NCBI RefSeq assembly: GCF_036785885.1 | Contig: NC_092316.1 | Span: 17,229,001-17,293,000 of the forward strand | Length of the DNA: 64,000 nt | Reading direction: 5' to 3' | DNA from: Coffea arabica | Lineage: Eukaryota; Streptophyta; Magnoliopsida; Gentianales; Rubiaceae | In this document: in pieces, positions 47,459 through 58,549 of the stretch | Layout of the letters: every line of letters starts with the position of its first letter | How positions within the stretch are numbered: the first letter of the stretch is position 1 | Position numbers and translations under genes: made by a program | The notes under the pieces: model-generated | Databases searched by the model: none | What the model saw: the letters and a program-made list of their open reading frames with translations, nothing else | Told to the model about the DNA's origin: nothing

Positions 47459-48084
47459 CTTAAATGAGCCGTTCATTTTTGAATTCCCGCAAATTTTTAC
47501 TCAGAGGCCTGATAACCAGCCCTGAACACATCACCGCCATAAACTGTACCCGAAATAGCAAAATCCCACGAATTTTTGGCAAAATCATAGCTGGGCTTGA
47601 AAGTGGTCAGGCCACCATGGACGTAAGTGTACTTCAACTTACAATTCCCCGACCGCAACACGTGATTAGCCGATACCTAATTGGCAGAATCAAACACCAA
47701 AAGTTCCATCCAAAATTGTCCCGTTATCACCCCAATTGTGAATTTACGTCAAGTTCAATGGCTTCTCCGAAACCCTAACTGTGTTCACAAATTGAAACCT
47801 AAAATCCTGAAAATGCCCAAATATTTATTACAATCAACAACTAAACTTAATTTGCGGGTGGATTTCTGCATTCTTCAGGAAACAGGAATTACCTTTTTGG
47901 GGATGTTGTAGTCGAGGATGAAAAAGCCTGGTTTTTCTACAGCTAGAGCTAAACCTTTTAATCTGGGGCAGTTGACTATGGTGGCTTCACTCAAGGAAGA
48001 CCGGAGCTTAATGTCACCGTCGTCGACGGCGACAAAGCCGGCGGCGGCCGCTTTGTCTGTTTCATATCTGCGTTTTGGAAACAT
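47459..48084 (-). pseudogene. OEP24-like: Chloroplast outer envelope pore protein 24 (OEP24) relic
   Basis: OEP24 is a beta-barrel solute channel of the plastid outer envelope, about 210 aa. Exon 1 (48084-47893) is fully open: the ATG is followed by RRYETDKAAAAGFVAVDDGD, KLRSSLSEATIVNCPRLKGL and LAVEKPGFFILDYNIPKK, ending at a GTAATT donor. Exon 2 (47806-47459) follows a CATTTTCAG acceptor and starts DFRFQFVNTVRV, the correct continuation. It then breaks: a stop soon after KPLNLT, a 1-nt shift after DGTF, a stop inside the DSAN-VSANHV segment, and another before the last part, where MNGSFK precedes a donor. Between the lesions [13 protein letters not shown] and [12 protein letters not shown] are clear. 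The terminal exon was not found. I call it a pseudogene because the stops lie in the conserved barrel. A hAT MITE lies 42 bp upstream of the ATG. Confidence 0.88.
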
Positions 48085-48126
48085 TATTGGAAGAATGCTG
48101 TTATCACGCCTTCAGTTCACCACAAG

Positions 48127-48603
48127 TAGAGCTGTTAATCGAGCCGAGTCGAGCCGAGTATTTGGCTGCCGAGCTCGACTCGAGTTTAATTCGAACCGAG
48201 CTCGACTCGAGCTCGTTAGGAAAACGAACTTTAAAATGTGTTCGAACTCGACTCGTTAAATGTACATGTGGCTCGAGTTCGAGCTCGAGCTCGACTCGTT
48301 TATCACAAACGAGTCGAGCTTCACGAGTTCGAGCTTGAACTCGTGCAAATTAACCTTAATAAAAACCTATAATTTTTAAATTTTATAATTTTGATTTCTA
48401 AAATGACAAATATGCCCTTCATTAACGAGGTCTAACGAGCTACTCGAGTATCAAACGAGCCGAGCTTACTCGGCTCGTTAACTAAACGAGCATGTTTCGA
48501 GTTCGAGCTCGACTCGTTAACCAAAATTAACGAGCCGAGTTCGAGCCTTAACGAGCCGAGGTTTAACGAGCTTTCGAGCTACTCGATTAACTTAACAGCT
48601 CTA
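48127..48603. mobile_element. hAT MITE with CTCGAG-palindrome subterminal arrays (copy 3)
   Basis: 477-bp element bounded by TAGAGCTGTTAA on the left and the inverse of TAGAGCTGTTAA on the right, with an exact 8-bp duplication ACCACAAG (48119-48126, 48604-48611). It has the same architecture as copies 1 and 2 (GAGCTCGA / CGAGCCGAG arrays, AT-rich core) but diverged termini. It is inserted just 5' of the OEP24 relic, probably in its promoter or leader. Confidence 0.93.
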
Positions 48604-48611
48604 ACCACAAG

Positions 48612-49509
48612 AGGAGGCATAAAACAGCTTGTTTTGACGCATTAAATTATGGTGAGTCAATGAGGCAAAGGAGCAGCTTGAAAAGCACGCCTTTGAGGTT
48701 CGAAAGCTTCTTGATTGTCTAGTACACCGCCATACCACGCTTTTAAGTTTTAAGCTGATTGTATTGTACGGCTTCAACTCAGGCATTAAAACTTGGAAAG
48801 TCCGTAGAAATGAATTAAGTGAAGAAATTAAAATGGTTAAGCAAGGATTATACTCTATCGGTCCATTGAAAGTATTATATTTTTCATTTTGGAATATTTC
48901 AAAATATTTGTCATATTAAAAAAGTCAAAAAATTTTTTAGTAGTTCTTTTCAATATAGCCCTTCGTTCTAGTCATATGCATATTATCATTTAAATTTAAA
49001 TTTTAAATTTGTGGGGGAGTAAAATTGGAAAGAGAAGTACAAACATCACAATCAAATCACTATTTTAAAAGGTTGGATTCCCGAAACATAACTAAATAAT
49101 TGGGACTGAGGAGTATAATATAGAAGAACTATATTTGTTACAATAAATTCAAAAAATTAATTCTAAAGGAAAGGAAAAAATAAAAGAGAATGCTTTACAA
49201 CAATTGAATATTTTATTTACACTAGTTCACATGTTAAATTTTTGAAAAAAAAATAAAGTTGATTAAGAGAAGTGTATAAATGCAATAGAGAGTAATAATT
49301 ATGTAATTATTTGTTTTAGTAATAATTATTGGTCTATGCTTGTATGATAGGTTAGGTGTGATTTAAATGTGTTAAAGAAAGCCATTGCCCATTGAGTACC
49401 GTTGAAAATGTCCAAATACTTATAGTCCATGTGAGGTACGCTTTTCTGCAAATGTAACGTATGGCCCAATTGACGTAACTAGTTAGTATATTTCTTGTAT
49501 TAGATTCAA
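48612..49509. other. Intergenic, AT-rich, no gene recognised
   Basis: May contain the original OEP24 promoter displaced by the MITE. No coding motif was seen. Confidence 0.4.
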
Positions 49510-49791
49510 GGGTGCGTTTAATAAAATTAAAATCTGAAATGCGAAATGTAAAATTTGAATTCATTAAGTTATTGAATTATTAAAAAATATTAAATATGAT
49601 ACATTTGAATCTATATCACATTAAGTGATAAGTAAACAACTCATCACTTATTTTTTAGAATAAGTTTTGCCTAGAAAACTCAATATGCCACTTATTTATT
49701 TAAATGTTTAATTTTTAGTTATCAATAGTCTGAACATGTTAAGATATAAATTCATTAACTATAAGTACTAAATTGAATTATCAAACAAGGC
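49510..49791 (-). mobile_element. TIR MITE family A, copy 2
   Basis: Reverse-orientation relative of 11927-12188. Read on the minus strand it begins GCCTTGTTTGATAATTCAA and ends in the inverse of GGGTGCGTTTAATAAAATT, with the same internal landmarks in the same order. No target duplication could be assigned. Confidence 0.7.
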
Positions 49792-49918
49792 TTTTTTTAT
49801 ATTTAGTTGTCAGATCTGAAATTTTTTAGATTTATATTATCAAATCTCACCTTAATATTTGGAATTATATGAGTTTATTAACAGATCTGGGAGGAAGCAA
49901 CCAGTATGGTTGAAAGAA

Positions 49919-50897
49919 GGGTTAATTATATTTTATCCCCTTAAAGAATACCTCATTTCTCAGTTTACCCCATAACCTTTAATTTTGCTCACTTAACCCC
50001 CTTTAAGACAAAATTGTCCTTGCATTATTTTGACTTTTTATTTACCTTATTTTCCTTTCTTTTATTTCTTTTTCTCTTTTTTCTTTATTTAATTCTTTCT
50101 CTTTCCCACAAAAATCTTCACCTTAATGATTGAAATTAAAAAAGAGAAATTGCAGAGATCTATCTTCTCCTTAAATGATTAAAAAAATATTCAAATCACT
50201 TTCCTAAAATACAATTTTTTTAGCCTTTCAATTCTTTTAGTTTGGGTTTTCCTCTTTCCTTTCTAGTTTCTCATTTTATTCCCAAGAAAATATCTTAAGA
50301 TGAAATTGTGACCTGATTAATAGTCATCAATTGAAATTTGTGACACGTGGCATCATACAAAAAATCAAAATTAGTTTTTAATGCCTTTTAAACTTTCACC
50401 CAGAAATATGCAATTACAAATTCAAAACAAAAATTTTCGTTGAAATGGAATTTCTATTGGGAAGAATGAAAGAGAGAAGAAAGAGAGAAAGAAATAAAAG
50501 AAAGGAAAACAATTTCATCTTATGATATTTTCTTGAGAATAAAATGAGAAACTAGAAAGAAAAGAGGAAAATCCAAAATTAAAAGAATTGAAAGGCTAAA
50601 AAATTGTATTTTAGGAAAGTGATTTGAATATTTTTTTAATCATTTAAGCAGAAGATAGATTTCTGCAATTTCTCTTTTTTAATTTCAATCATTAAGGTGA
50701 AGATTTTTGTGGGAAAGAGGAAGAATTAAATAAAGAAGAAAGAGAAAAAAATAAAAGAAAGGAAAACAAGATAAATGAAAAGTCAAAATAATGTAAGGGC
50801 AATTTTGTCTTAAAGGGGTTTAAGTAAGCAAAATTAAAGGTTAGGGGGTAAACTGAGAAATGGAGTATTCTTTAAGGGGATAAAATGTGATTAACCC
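49919..50897. mobile_element. Foldback MULE-type element with 0.39-kb inverted arms
   Basis: 979 bp. The left arm 49919-50307 and right arm 50511-50897 are inverted copies along their full length, with a 203-bp loop. It begins GGGTTAATTATATTTTATCC and ends in the inverse of GGGTTAATCACATTTTATCC. An exact 9-bp duplication TTGAAAGAA flanks it (49910-49918, 50898-50906), the Mutator-type signature. No transposase. A transcript across it would fold into a very long hairpin. Confidence 0.92.
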
Positions 50898-50906
50898 TTG
50901 AAAGAA

Positions 50907-52055
50907 TGCACAAACAATCCTGGATCTATAAGTATTTTATTTTATTTTTTTGATTTTTTTGGAGCTTCATTGTAATATTTTATTGATTTTCTAAATCTGT
51001 GGTATCAAGTATATGTTTTTTAGATCTGTTTGTACCTGTGTATGGTTGATGTAAATTTTGCCATTATTATATATTTAATAAAATGATGATTTTTTATATA
51101 TATAAAAAAAAAGTAGCTGAAAATCTTAAGCGTATATAACCACTAGCACTTTGACCCAGGATATGTTTGGGTTTTATATTTTGAATTAATTCTAAACTCG
51201 TTACTTGAATGGGAATAATTAAATTATGCTTATTTTTTGGGTAATTTGAAATAAAATATACCAAAAAACAACCTTATTATCATGTGTAGTATCAAAACAC
51301 TACCACCTTATTTATATAGTAATATGTTTTGTTTACACAATCTTTCGTCTATTCTTATTAAAAACATAAAGTAACCATTAACATAAACAACATATCAATA
51401 TCCAATCCATTTGAAAATTTTTTTAAAAGTATAGTACATAGCATTTGAGAATATTTTTATAAGAATTTTCCTCTTTTTAAGTCTCACTTAAAATAAAACT
51501 AAGAGTGAACATGTAGTATTGTAAAGAAAGCTAATTGAGGACTTACCAAACTTATTGCGAAATAAAATTAAGAGTAATCACGTAGTTTAGTTTTGAAGAT
51601 AATTAAAATAGGAAAGCCGCGAATTGATTGAGGGGAAAAAATAAAGTATGAAATAATGTCACAATTTATTTGAACGTGTAAGACAGGTTTTTAGTATATT
51701 AGTCGAAATATATGATGAATAAGAAAGTCCAAAAAGGGCAATAATTAATTGTTATTAGAAAAAAAAAAAAGAACAATGACAATGAATGATTAAACCAATC
51801 ATAGGATGTCAAAACATGATTAGAGTTAATTAAAAATAAAAGCTATGAGTTGATTTACAAAAAAAAAAAAAAAAAACAGAGATAATGGCATAACTAATAC
51901 GAATGTATAAAAAGAAAGCCATTAATAGATTGGTTACAATTTACAATAAATAAGGATTTCTAATTAATTGCTGCCAGAAAAAAACTAAAAAATTCATGTG
52001 GCACATAGATAGAACGTCCAATTGGTAGAAAATTAAAGCAGCCAAGTCAACGGCC

Positions 52056-52088
<33 letters not shown>

Positions 52089-53060
52089 GACTAAAATAAT
52101 AACAATAATAATTATTTAAAATAGTTATATACAAAAGAGGCTAAAAATTCAAAAGAATTTTATTTTAATCTTTTAACTTATATCAAAATATTGAATGATA
52201 TATGTCTTATTTTAAACACTTAACAATATTGAAAAGTACCAAAAAAAAACTCAATAAAACACTTAAAGAATACCAAAAACACACTAAACACCCACATTAT
52301 CACCCTTCCCCCACATTCAATCTCGTCAAGCCACTTCCTCACCTCGCAAGGGTTGCAAACCCCTTTCTCCTCCTCCTCTCCTCAATAGTCAATACCCTTA
52401 CCTAACTCTCCACTGGCCGCACCTCAGCTACTCAGCCCAAATTTCTCAGCAACCCTTTCCCCTTGCCTAAGTCCTACCTTTTTTCATCCTATTCGTTCCC
52501 ACACAATTGGCCCATTCCTCGCTATTCTTGCAAATCCTATCGTATGACTCAATAAATGATAGCCCCTTTATTTTGACTTGCCCATCAATAATTGAGTTTG
52601 GGCATGTACCAAACTTAATTGGGTCTAAATAGGTGAAACAGTGAAACTCATTAATTAGCGGGTATTATATGGGTAGATTTAGGTAGCTCAAATCCCATTT
52701 TGACCCAGTCAGATTAGATATAAGTTAAAGTTAATCATTAGTGAGTGTTAAGTGAATAAATTTAAATTATTACTAGTCCAATAACTATATTCTAATTTTT
52801 GCAAAGATGCGTTTAGCATTCCTTTCCGTTTCTTTAACTTTTTTTTTTCTTTTTTTTTGGGTTATCTTGCTTCCTTTTTCCATTTCATAAAAGTCTAACA
52901 AATTCTTTGAGTGTTAATTCATTTCTTGCATTAACACTTATATGATTTTTAGATTCTTGTAAAAGTAACAACAATTGAACTCAATATGATCACCATTTTT
53001 TGTTTCTTTATGTAATTCTTTCTTAATTTTCTTTTTGTTCAGGTAAAAATTCATTTGCTA
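50907..53060. other. AT-rich intergenic / decayed repeats
   Basis: No gene was recognised. A Helitron-like 3' end resembling that at 27683 lies at 51143-51173 (CTAGCACTTTGACCC, then a weak GGG-closing stem, on the minus strand). There is an (AT)n run at 52063-52090, an A18 tract near 51860, and a C/T-rich block at 52290-52460. Open frames here are low complexity. Confidence 0.4.
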
Positions 53061-53068
53061 ATTTGATA

Positions 53069-53493
53069 CTCCATCCGTCCCAAAAAGTGTGCCATGTTTC
53101 GAAACTTGTAATTATTAACAACAGTGCAAGACTTTTAAATGATTTGCGTTTAAGTTCCGGCAATACCCCTTGACTTTCAATGTATTCATACATGATTGAA
53201 TGATAAAAGGGCCATAAGTTGTGATAAGACATGTGGGATCCAAAACTACTTTAGAGGAAAGTGCCATGCACGATTGTTGTTTGCATTTCATGTGAGAGTC
53301 ACGAACTATTAAGTGCAGTGTTGGTACTTAGGAAGTGCATAATTGGGCCCACTAAAAGATAAGAAAAGGCTATCACATTGAAGGGTATGGAGCGGAAATG
53401 TGTGAAAGTTTTCATTGCCAATTTTAGTAAGTGACAATCATTTTGGGACGGATAAAAAAGAAAAGTATAACACTATCAATGGGACGGAGGGAG
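53069..53493. mobile_element. Stowaway-type (Tc1/mariner) MITE
   Basis: 425-bp element with inverted ends CTCCATCCGTCCCA and (other strand) CTCCCTCCGTCCCA, flanked by TA (53067-53068, 53494-53495). The CTCCCTCCGTCCC terminus with TA duplication is the classical Stowaway signature. An additional inverted CCGTCCCAAA word lies about 40 bp inside the right end. The short frame inside (53023-53232 minus) is not a gene. Confidence 0.93.
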
Positions 53494-53495
53494 TA

Positions 53496-54500
53496 TGTTT
53501 TATTTTTATTTTGTTTTTGTATTACAATGATATATCATATTGTTGCTAAACAAATTGTGAGAGAAAAAGTTAGCAAATTGTTTTGAGTGGGTCATAAATG
53601 GATAATTGGGTGGCCCACTCCTTAAATATTTAAGAGCATAGTCATTTATGACTTCTTCATTTTGAACCATTAATTATGTTACATGAGTTAACCTAATTAT
53701 CACTAGCATGGACCGTGGTAGCCCACTGAAGGATGATGCATTTGTAGTTAAACTTTCAGTGGAACATATATTTAGAGAAGCAAACTCAAGTCAATCTATA
53801 TATATATCCAAACACAGTTAACAAAAACTAAGTCAATTAAAGTGATAGGGTAATAGATCATAATATTATGCCAAAAGAAAGTTTGAAGTGATTGATAACA
53901 GAAGAAAAGTCTAGACGAATGGCATAACAAAAGAGGTTGACAATTTAGCAATGCTAGTTACTGTGCAAGGCAGGCTTGCATTTCTTTGCAGGGTTGGCAT
54001 ATTTACTTTTTCTTTTGTTGGAGTTTTAGCCTCAGACGTTTTTTCAATGGAGTCTTGCACGTTTGCTGCAGAAGTAATCTCGGTTCCATCGGAATCCTTT
54101 TTTGTGATTTGATCATTGAAAGGCAAGCTTCTTTTCACAATACTTGCTGAACTTGATGTTTGTGCAGTCAAAGAGGTGGTTGGTGCTATTTCTTCAAGAA
54201 CTAATTTGGTGATAGCAATGAAGAACAAACTTTCATAAATTGCTGGTAATATACTTTGCCAAAGATCAAAATTTTACCCCTTGACCCCTACTAATATAAA
54301 GAAACATTTTATGCAAATTTATTATTTCTAGATGGGAAGCAACAAATATAGCACTATACACCTATATATTATAGTAATTAGTGCTTACAAAAAGTAAAGA
54401 AACTTTAAGCAAGTCGGGTTAATTCCATATTATCCCAATAGAGATCTCTATACAAACCATCCAATCCTGCTATATACAAACCATCATAAACTTGCTAAAG
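53496..54500. other. Intergenic, no gene recognised
   Basis: Contains one Ser/Thr-rich open frame on the minus strand (53911-54228) with no recognisable domain, splice context or repeat. Left unannotated as a gene. Confidence 0.4.
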
Positions 54501-54510
54501 AGTAAGAATA

Positions 54511-54990
54511 ATGACAGTTCTCTCTTTGGCAGTAACCTTGCTGGCTTCGCAAGCATAAGGATCAAAATTAAGATCCATTGCAAAAAAAAGGTTGCAACCC
54601 AAAATGTGGTGATGTAACCATTCCTTGTCCATTCGGCATTGGAAGGGCTGTTACTTTGACGATGGTTTTGAAATCACATGCAAGAATTCTAGAAAAGCAA
54701 TTCTATGATCATTTCAAGAAGTTTATGATATCTCAGAAGATAATATTGGAATAATGGGGGAGGTTTCTCCTTTCACCTATAATAGATCGTTAGGAAAGAA
54801 TTCCAATGATATCCCGTAGTAAATTATAGCGGCTCTCATTTCAGTTTTTCTCACACCAAAAACAAGTTCATTGCAGTAGGTTGTGATATGTATGCATACT
54901 TGACTAATGCAGACAATGAGGAATTTGTTACGGGTTGCGCAACCCCCTGCAACAGCTCACTAATTAGTCCCTTAGCATCAATAAAAGTAG
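54511..54990 (+). pseudogene. Wall-associated kinase (WAK) ectodomain relic, GUB_WAK_bind region
   Basis: WAKs are receptor kinases whose Cys-rich extracellular part contacts cell-wall pectin. A signal-peptide-like start MTVLSLAVTLLASQA (54511) runs into a stop. In another frame comes GCNPKCGDVTIPCPFGIGR, and after a shift GCYFDDGFEITCKNSRKAIL, a stop, SFQEVYDISEDN, SPFTYNRSLGKNSND. After a further shift come VGCDMYAYLTNADNEEFVTG and CATPCNSS. The order and Cys pattern match GUB_WAK_bind. No EGF repeats, transmembrane segment or kinase follow. At least two stops and two shifts make it non-functional. The Ty1/copia element begins about 365 bp downstream. Confidence 0.85.
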
Positions 54991-55355
54991 TATTTTAAAG
55001 ATTGTAAACAATCTAAACTATTGGCTTAATCATTCTTTATAAATCAAATAGAAATTGCCTCTCAGACAATTCATCTAACAAGTAGTAAACAATAAGAAGA
55101 GTAGTTCAAGACAAACTTGCAAACCAAGACCTTGGTGAATATGCTATTATTTGTTGATCTTCAAACTCTGTGGCAAGAGATAAATTATCTAATGAAGACA
55201 AATTTATGAAAACAATGATATAGCAAATAATTTTTTCTAGATTATTATACCCTTCTATCCAAAGGCAATTTAAAAAGGGAAAAATTAATCAAAGTACTGG
55301 TGATTCACTATCCATGAAATATTTATTTTGTGTTTTGGATGCAAATAAAACAACT

Positions 55356-55593
55356 TATTGCTGTATATTAGTTGTATAGATAATATTAGATATCTATTAG
55401 TTAGATAGGTACTTAGTCGGCTGGGATTCTGGTATATCTCTAGGTGTTTGGATCCTAGTATAATTCTAGGTACGTCTCTCAATCATAGCAGGATTCTCTT
55501 GCTGCTAATTGGGAGGATTCGCATGTATATATAGAGGGTCGAATAAACAGAAGGCAGCGATGTTTCTGACAGCCCAATCTCTTTTCTTTAACA
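55356..55593 (+). repeat. Copia 5' LTR
   Basis: 238 bp. A TATATATAGAGGG word around 55527 is a plausible TATA box. Begins TATTGCTG and ends CTTTAACA. Confidence 0.93.
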
Positions 55594-55607
55594 TGGTATC
55601 AGAGCTC
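55594..55607 (+). promoter_or_regulatory. Copia primer-binding site (tRNA-iMet)
   Basis: TGGTATCAGAGCTC immediately after the LTR, complementary to the 3' end of initiator tRNA-Met. Confidence 0.95.
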
Positions 55608-55691
55608 GGATCAGTTTTGTTGCTGGGTAATTCATCTTCATTGACCCGCTGATCATAGACGAGTTGCTCATTGTTTTGACGCCAAAGATCC

Positions 55692-58055
55692 ATGACGTCT
55701 TCAAGGGATTCCGGATCAGATGATGGGAAGAAATCCATCTCGCCATTTGCCCTTACGTCAAATGATAATCCAGGAAACCTAATTACTCATACCCAATTGA
55801 AAGGCTCCAACTATGAAGAGTGGGCGAAAGCAATTCGTATTTCGCTTCGAGCGAAGAAGAAAAATGGGTTTATTGATGGTTCAATTAAACAACCAACCGA
55901 TGACTCAAATGAGGTAGAAGACTGGTGGACTGTGAACTCCATGATCATCTCATGGATTTTTAATACCATAGAGCCAAGCCTGCGCTCCACGATCTCCTAC
56001 AGAGAAACGGCCAAAGAGTTGTGGGATGATATCCAACAACGATTTTCTGTACGCAATGGAGCGAGGGTTCATCAATTAAAAACTGAAGTTTCAAAGTGCA
56101 AACAAAACGGTGATACCGTTATGGGCTATTACGGTAGACTCAAAAAGATCTGGGATGATCTGAATGATCACGATCCAATGCCGGTGTGCACTTGTCGTGG
56201 TTGTACGTGCAATCTCAATGCACGACTGGAAAGGCGCAGTGAAGAGGAGAAAGTTCATCAATTTCTCATGGGACTCGACGACGCTCCTTACAGCACCATT
56301 CGATCCACCATAATAGCAACTGATCCCCTACCTAACATGTATCGAGTCTACTCGCAGGTGACGGAACAGGAGCAGGTTTGCTCTATGACGCAAAATCCCC
56401 CTCTTGAGAAGACGGATCCGGTCAGTTTTGCAGTCAAGGCACCAGTTGCAGACGGATCACGTAATTCAGGAGGAACTCGACGAGAGGACAGACCTCTATG
56501 TCCTTATTGCCAAAGATCAGGACACACCATTGACACTTGCTATCGGTTACACGGATTTCCTGCTGGGCGAGGAGCAGATACGACTGGCCGTGGTAGAGGA
56601 AAAGGCGGACGACCAGGTCGCGGTAGGGGTGGCATGGCAAATGCAACTGCTGTGCAGACCGCAGACACTACCGCAACATCGATGCATGTTCTTGGAGATG
56701 CAGACAAAGTGGGGCTGGAAAATCTTAGTGCAAATGATTGGTTGACATTGAAGTCACTCTTGAGCGCACACAAATCAACGTCGAGCCATCGTTTGTCTGG
56801 TAAGGCGAATTTGCAATGGCTTTTTGATACCGGCGCTTCACATCATATGACTGGAGTCGTTGAGTCTTTTAGCGAAGTATGGAATATTTCCCCTTGTCCT
56901 GTGAAGTTGCCTAATGGTGAACAGGTTATGGCTACAAAGGAAGGAACCGTTATTTTGGGATCCTTGTGTCTCAAGAATGTCTTATTTGTACCTGACTTCG
57001 ACTGCAATCTGATCTCAGTGTCAAAGTTGGCTCGAGACAAGACTCTTATATTAAAGTTTACTGATTGTCTATGTGTTGTACAGGACCGCACTTCGAGGAT
57101 GCTGATTGGAGCGGGTGAAGAGCGAGAAGGGCTGTATGTTGTGAGGGAAGTACTCTCTGCTCGAGCAAATAAGGTGGATGGCATCGTAAGTGCGGAGGTT
57201 TGGCACCAAAGACTAGGACACCCCTCCAAGCGCGTTGTGGAATCCCTTTCTCTTATGATCGATGGTATTAAGTTTGGGTCAGATTTAGGTCATTGTGATG
57301 TCTGTTTGCGGGCAAAACATACTCGAACTCCTTTCGTTTCTAGTGAAAATAAGGCAACTGAAATTTTTGAGTTGATACATTGTGATTTATGGGGTCCATA
57401 TCGTGAAGTGTCTCTTTGTGGTTCTAAATATTTTCTCACTATTGTGGATGATCACTCACGTGCTGTTTGGATCTTCTTGATAAAGGAGAAGCACGAGGTA
57501 CCTAAGATCCTTAAAAAATTTTTGGCTTTCACTGAACGTCAATTTAATAGAAAGGTCAAAATTGTTCGTACTGACAATGGCAAAGAATTTACATGTTTAA
57601 CTAGTTACTTGAAAGATCTTGGAATCATTCATCAAATGTCTATGGTGGACACTCCTCAGCAAAATGGGCGTGTTGAACGTAAACATAGACATATCCTTAA
57701 TGTGGGAAGGGTGCTACGTTTTCAATCTTGTTTGCCTATCACATTTTGGGGTGAATGTATTTTGACTGCAGGCTATTTGATTAATCGAACTCCTACACCA
57801 CTTCTGGGTGGAAAAACACCTTTTGAAGTATTATTTGGCAAAGCACCATCTCTTAATAATTTGCGGGTTTTCGGCTGTCTCTGTTATGCACATAGTCTTA
57901 ATCGCGATAGAGATAAATTCACCAGTCGAAGTCGTAAATGTGTATTTGTTGGATATCCTTATGCAAAGAAGGGGTGGAGGTTATATGATTTAGATACTGG
58001 CGTCCTGTTTGAGTCACGAGATGTGATATTCATTGAGTCACGGATCCTCCTCTGA
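55692..58055 (+). CDS. Copia gag-protease-integrase polyprotein, truncated before RT
   Basis: 787-aa uninterrupted frame. Gag: [20 protein letters not shown] (about 27-46) and the UBN2-type region to about 215, where a Cys-rich CTCRGCTC insert stands out. Zinc knuckle [14 protein letters not shown] at about 268-281 (CxxCxxxxHxxxxC), then a Gly/Arg-rich basic stretch. Protease active site FDTGASHHM at about 378. GAG-pre-integrase HHCC zinc site WHQRLGH...CDVC at about 503-540. Integrase core with catalytic Asp in HCDLWG (about 564), Asp in RTDNGKEF (about 626) and Glu in GRVERKHR (about 660), all present. The frame continues to VFGCLCYAH and SRDVIFIES, then meets the deletion junction and ends within a few codons. 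The products assemble particles, cut and integrate DNA, but cannot copy RNA. The start ATG is about 85 nt after the PBS. Confidence 0.93.
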   Translation: MTSSRDSGSDDGKKSISPFALTSNDNPGNLITHTQLKGSNYEEWAKAIRISLRAKKKNGFIDGSIKQPTDDSNEVEDWWTVNSMIISWIFNTIEPSLRSTISYRETAKELWDDIQQRFSVRNGARVHQLKTEVSKCKQNGDTVMGYYGRLKKIWDDLNDHDPMPVCTCRGCTCNLNARLERRSEEEKVHQFLMGLDDAPYSTIRSTIIATDPLPNMYRVYSQVTEQEQVCSMTQNPPLEKTDPVSFAVKAPVADGSRNSGGTRREDRPLCPYCQRSGHTIDTCYRLHGFPAGRGADTTGRGRGKGGRPGRGRGGMANATAVQTADTTATSMHVLGDADKVGLENLSANDWLTLKSLLSAHKSTSSHRLSGKANLQWLFDTGASHHMTGVVESFSEVWNISPCPVKLPNGEQVMATKEGTVILGSLCLKNVLFVPDFDCNLISVSKLARDKTLILKFTDCLCVVQDRTSRMLIGAGEEREGLYVVREVLSARANKVDGIVSAEVWHQRLGHPSKRVVESLSLMIDGIKFGSDLGHCDVCLRAKHTRTPFVSSENKATEIFELIHCDLWGPYREVSLCGSKYFLTIVDDHSRAVWIFLIKEKHEVPKILKKFLAFTERQFNRKVKIVRTDNGKEFTCLTSYLKDLGIIHQMSMVDTPQQNGRVERKHRHILNVGRVLRFQSCLPITFWGECILTAGYLINRTPTPLLGGKTPFEVLFGKAPSLNNLRVFGCLCYAHSLNRDRDKFTSRSRKCVFVGYPYAKKGWRLYDLDTGVLFESRDVIFIESRILL

Positions 58056-58542
58056 TTTACGCCTAACAGCTTATTGTGATGCTGATTGGGCAAGTTGTCC
58101 TATGACACGCAGATCTTTGACCGCATACTTTGTGTTCCTTGGTGATTCTCCGATTTAGTGGAAAACTAAGAAGCAACCAGCAGTATCTCGTTCCTCTGCA
58201 GAGGCCGAGTACCGCGCTTTAGCCGTCACCACATGTGAATTGAAATGGTTGCGCGGGCTGCTCTTTACTTTCGGTGTTCACCATCCTACTCCTGTGCGTA
58301 TCTATAGTGACAGTCAGTCTGCATTACACATCGCTCAGAATCCCGTTTTCCATGAACGCACTAAGCATATTGAGGTTGACTGTCATTTCATTCGAGATGA
58401 GATTTGTCGTGGTACCATTCATCCGACCTATGTTCCGACTACTCATCAATTGGCTGATATTCTTACCAAAGCACTGGGCAAGCATCAGTTCGTCCAGTTA
58501 CTCGCCAAGTTGGGCATTTCGAATCTTCATGCTCCAACTTGA
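58035..58542 (+). pseudogene. Copia RNase H remnant
   Basis: Begins in the frame shifted from the gag-INT ORF at [20 protein letters not shown] (first catalytic Asp). It has a TAG stop at 58156-58158 where the family has GDS.ISWKTKKQ, then continues SRSSAEAEYRALA (catalytic Glu), YSDSQSALHIAQNPVFHERT (catalytic Asp) and HIEVDCHFIRDE. It closes at ADILTKALGKHQF...LGISNLHAPT just before the polypurine tract. The catalytic residues are there, but the frameshift and stop prevent translation as part of the polyprotein. Confidence 0.9.
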
Positions 58543-58549
58543 GGGGGGG
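58541..58549 (+). promoter_or_regulatory. Copia polypurine tract
   Basis: GAGGGGGGG directly before the 3' LTR; primes plus-strand synthesis. Confidence 0.9.

Noticed and set aside
53911..54228. 105-codon Ser/Thr-rich frame on the minus strand
   Set aside because: No domain, homology I can recognise, splice context or neighbour support. Composition alone does not make it a gene.
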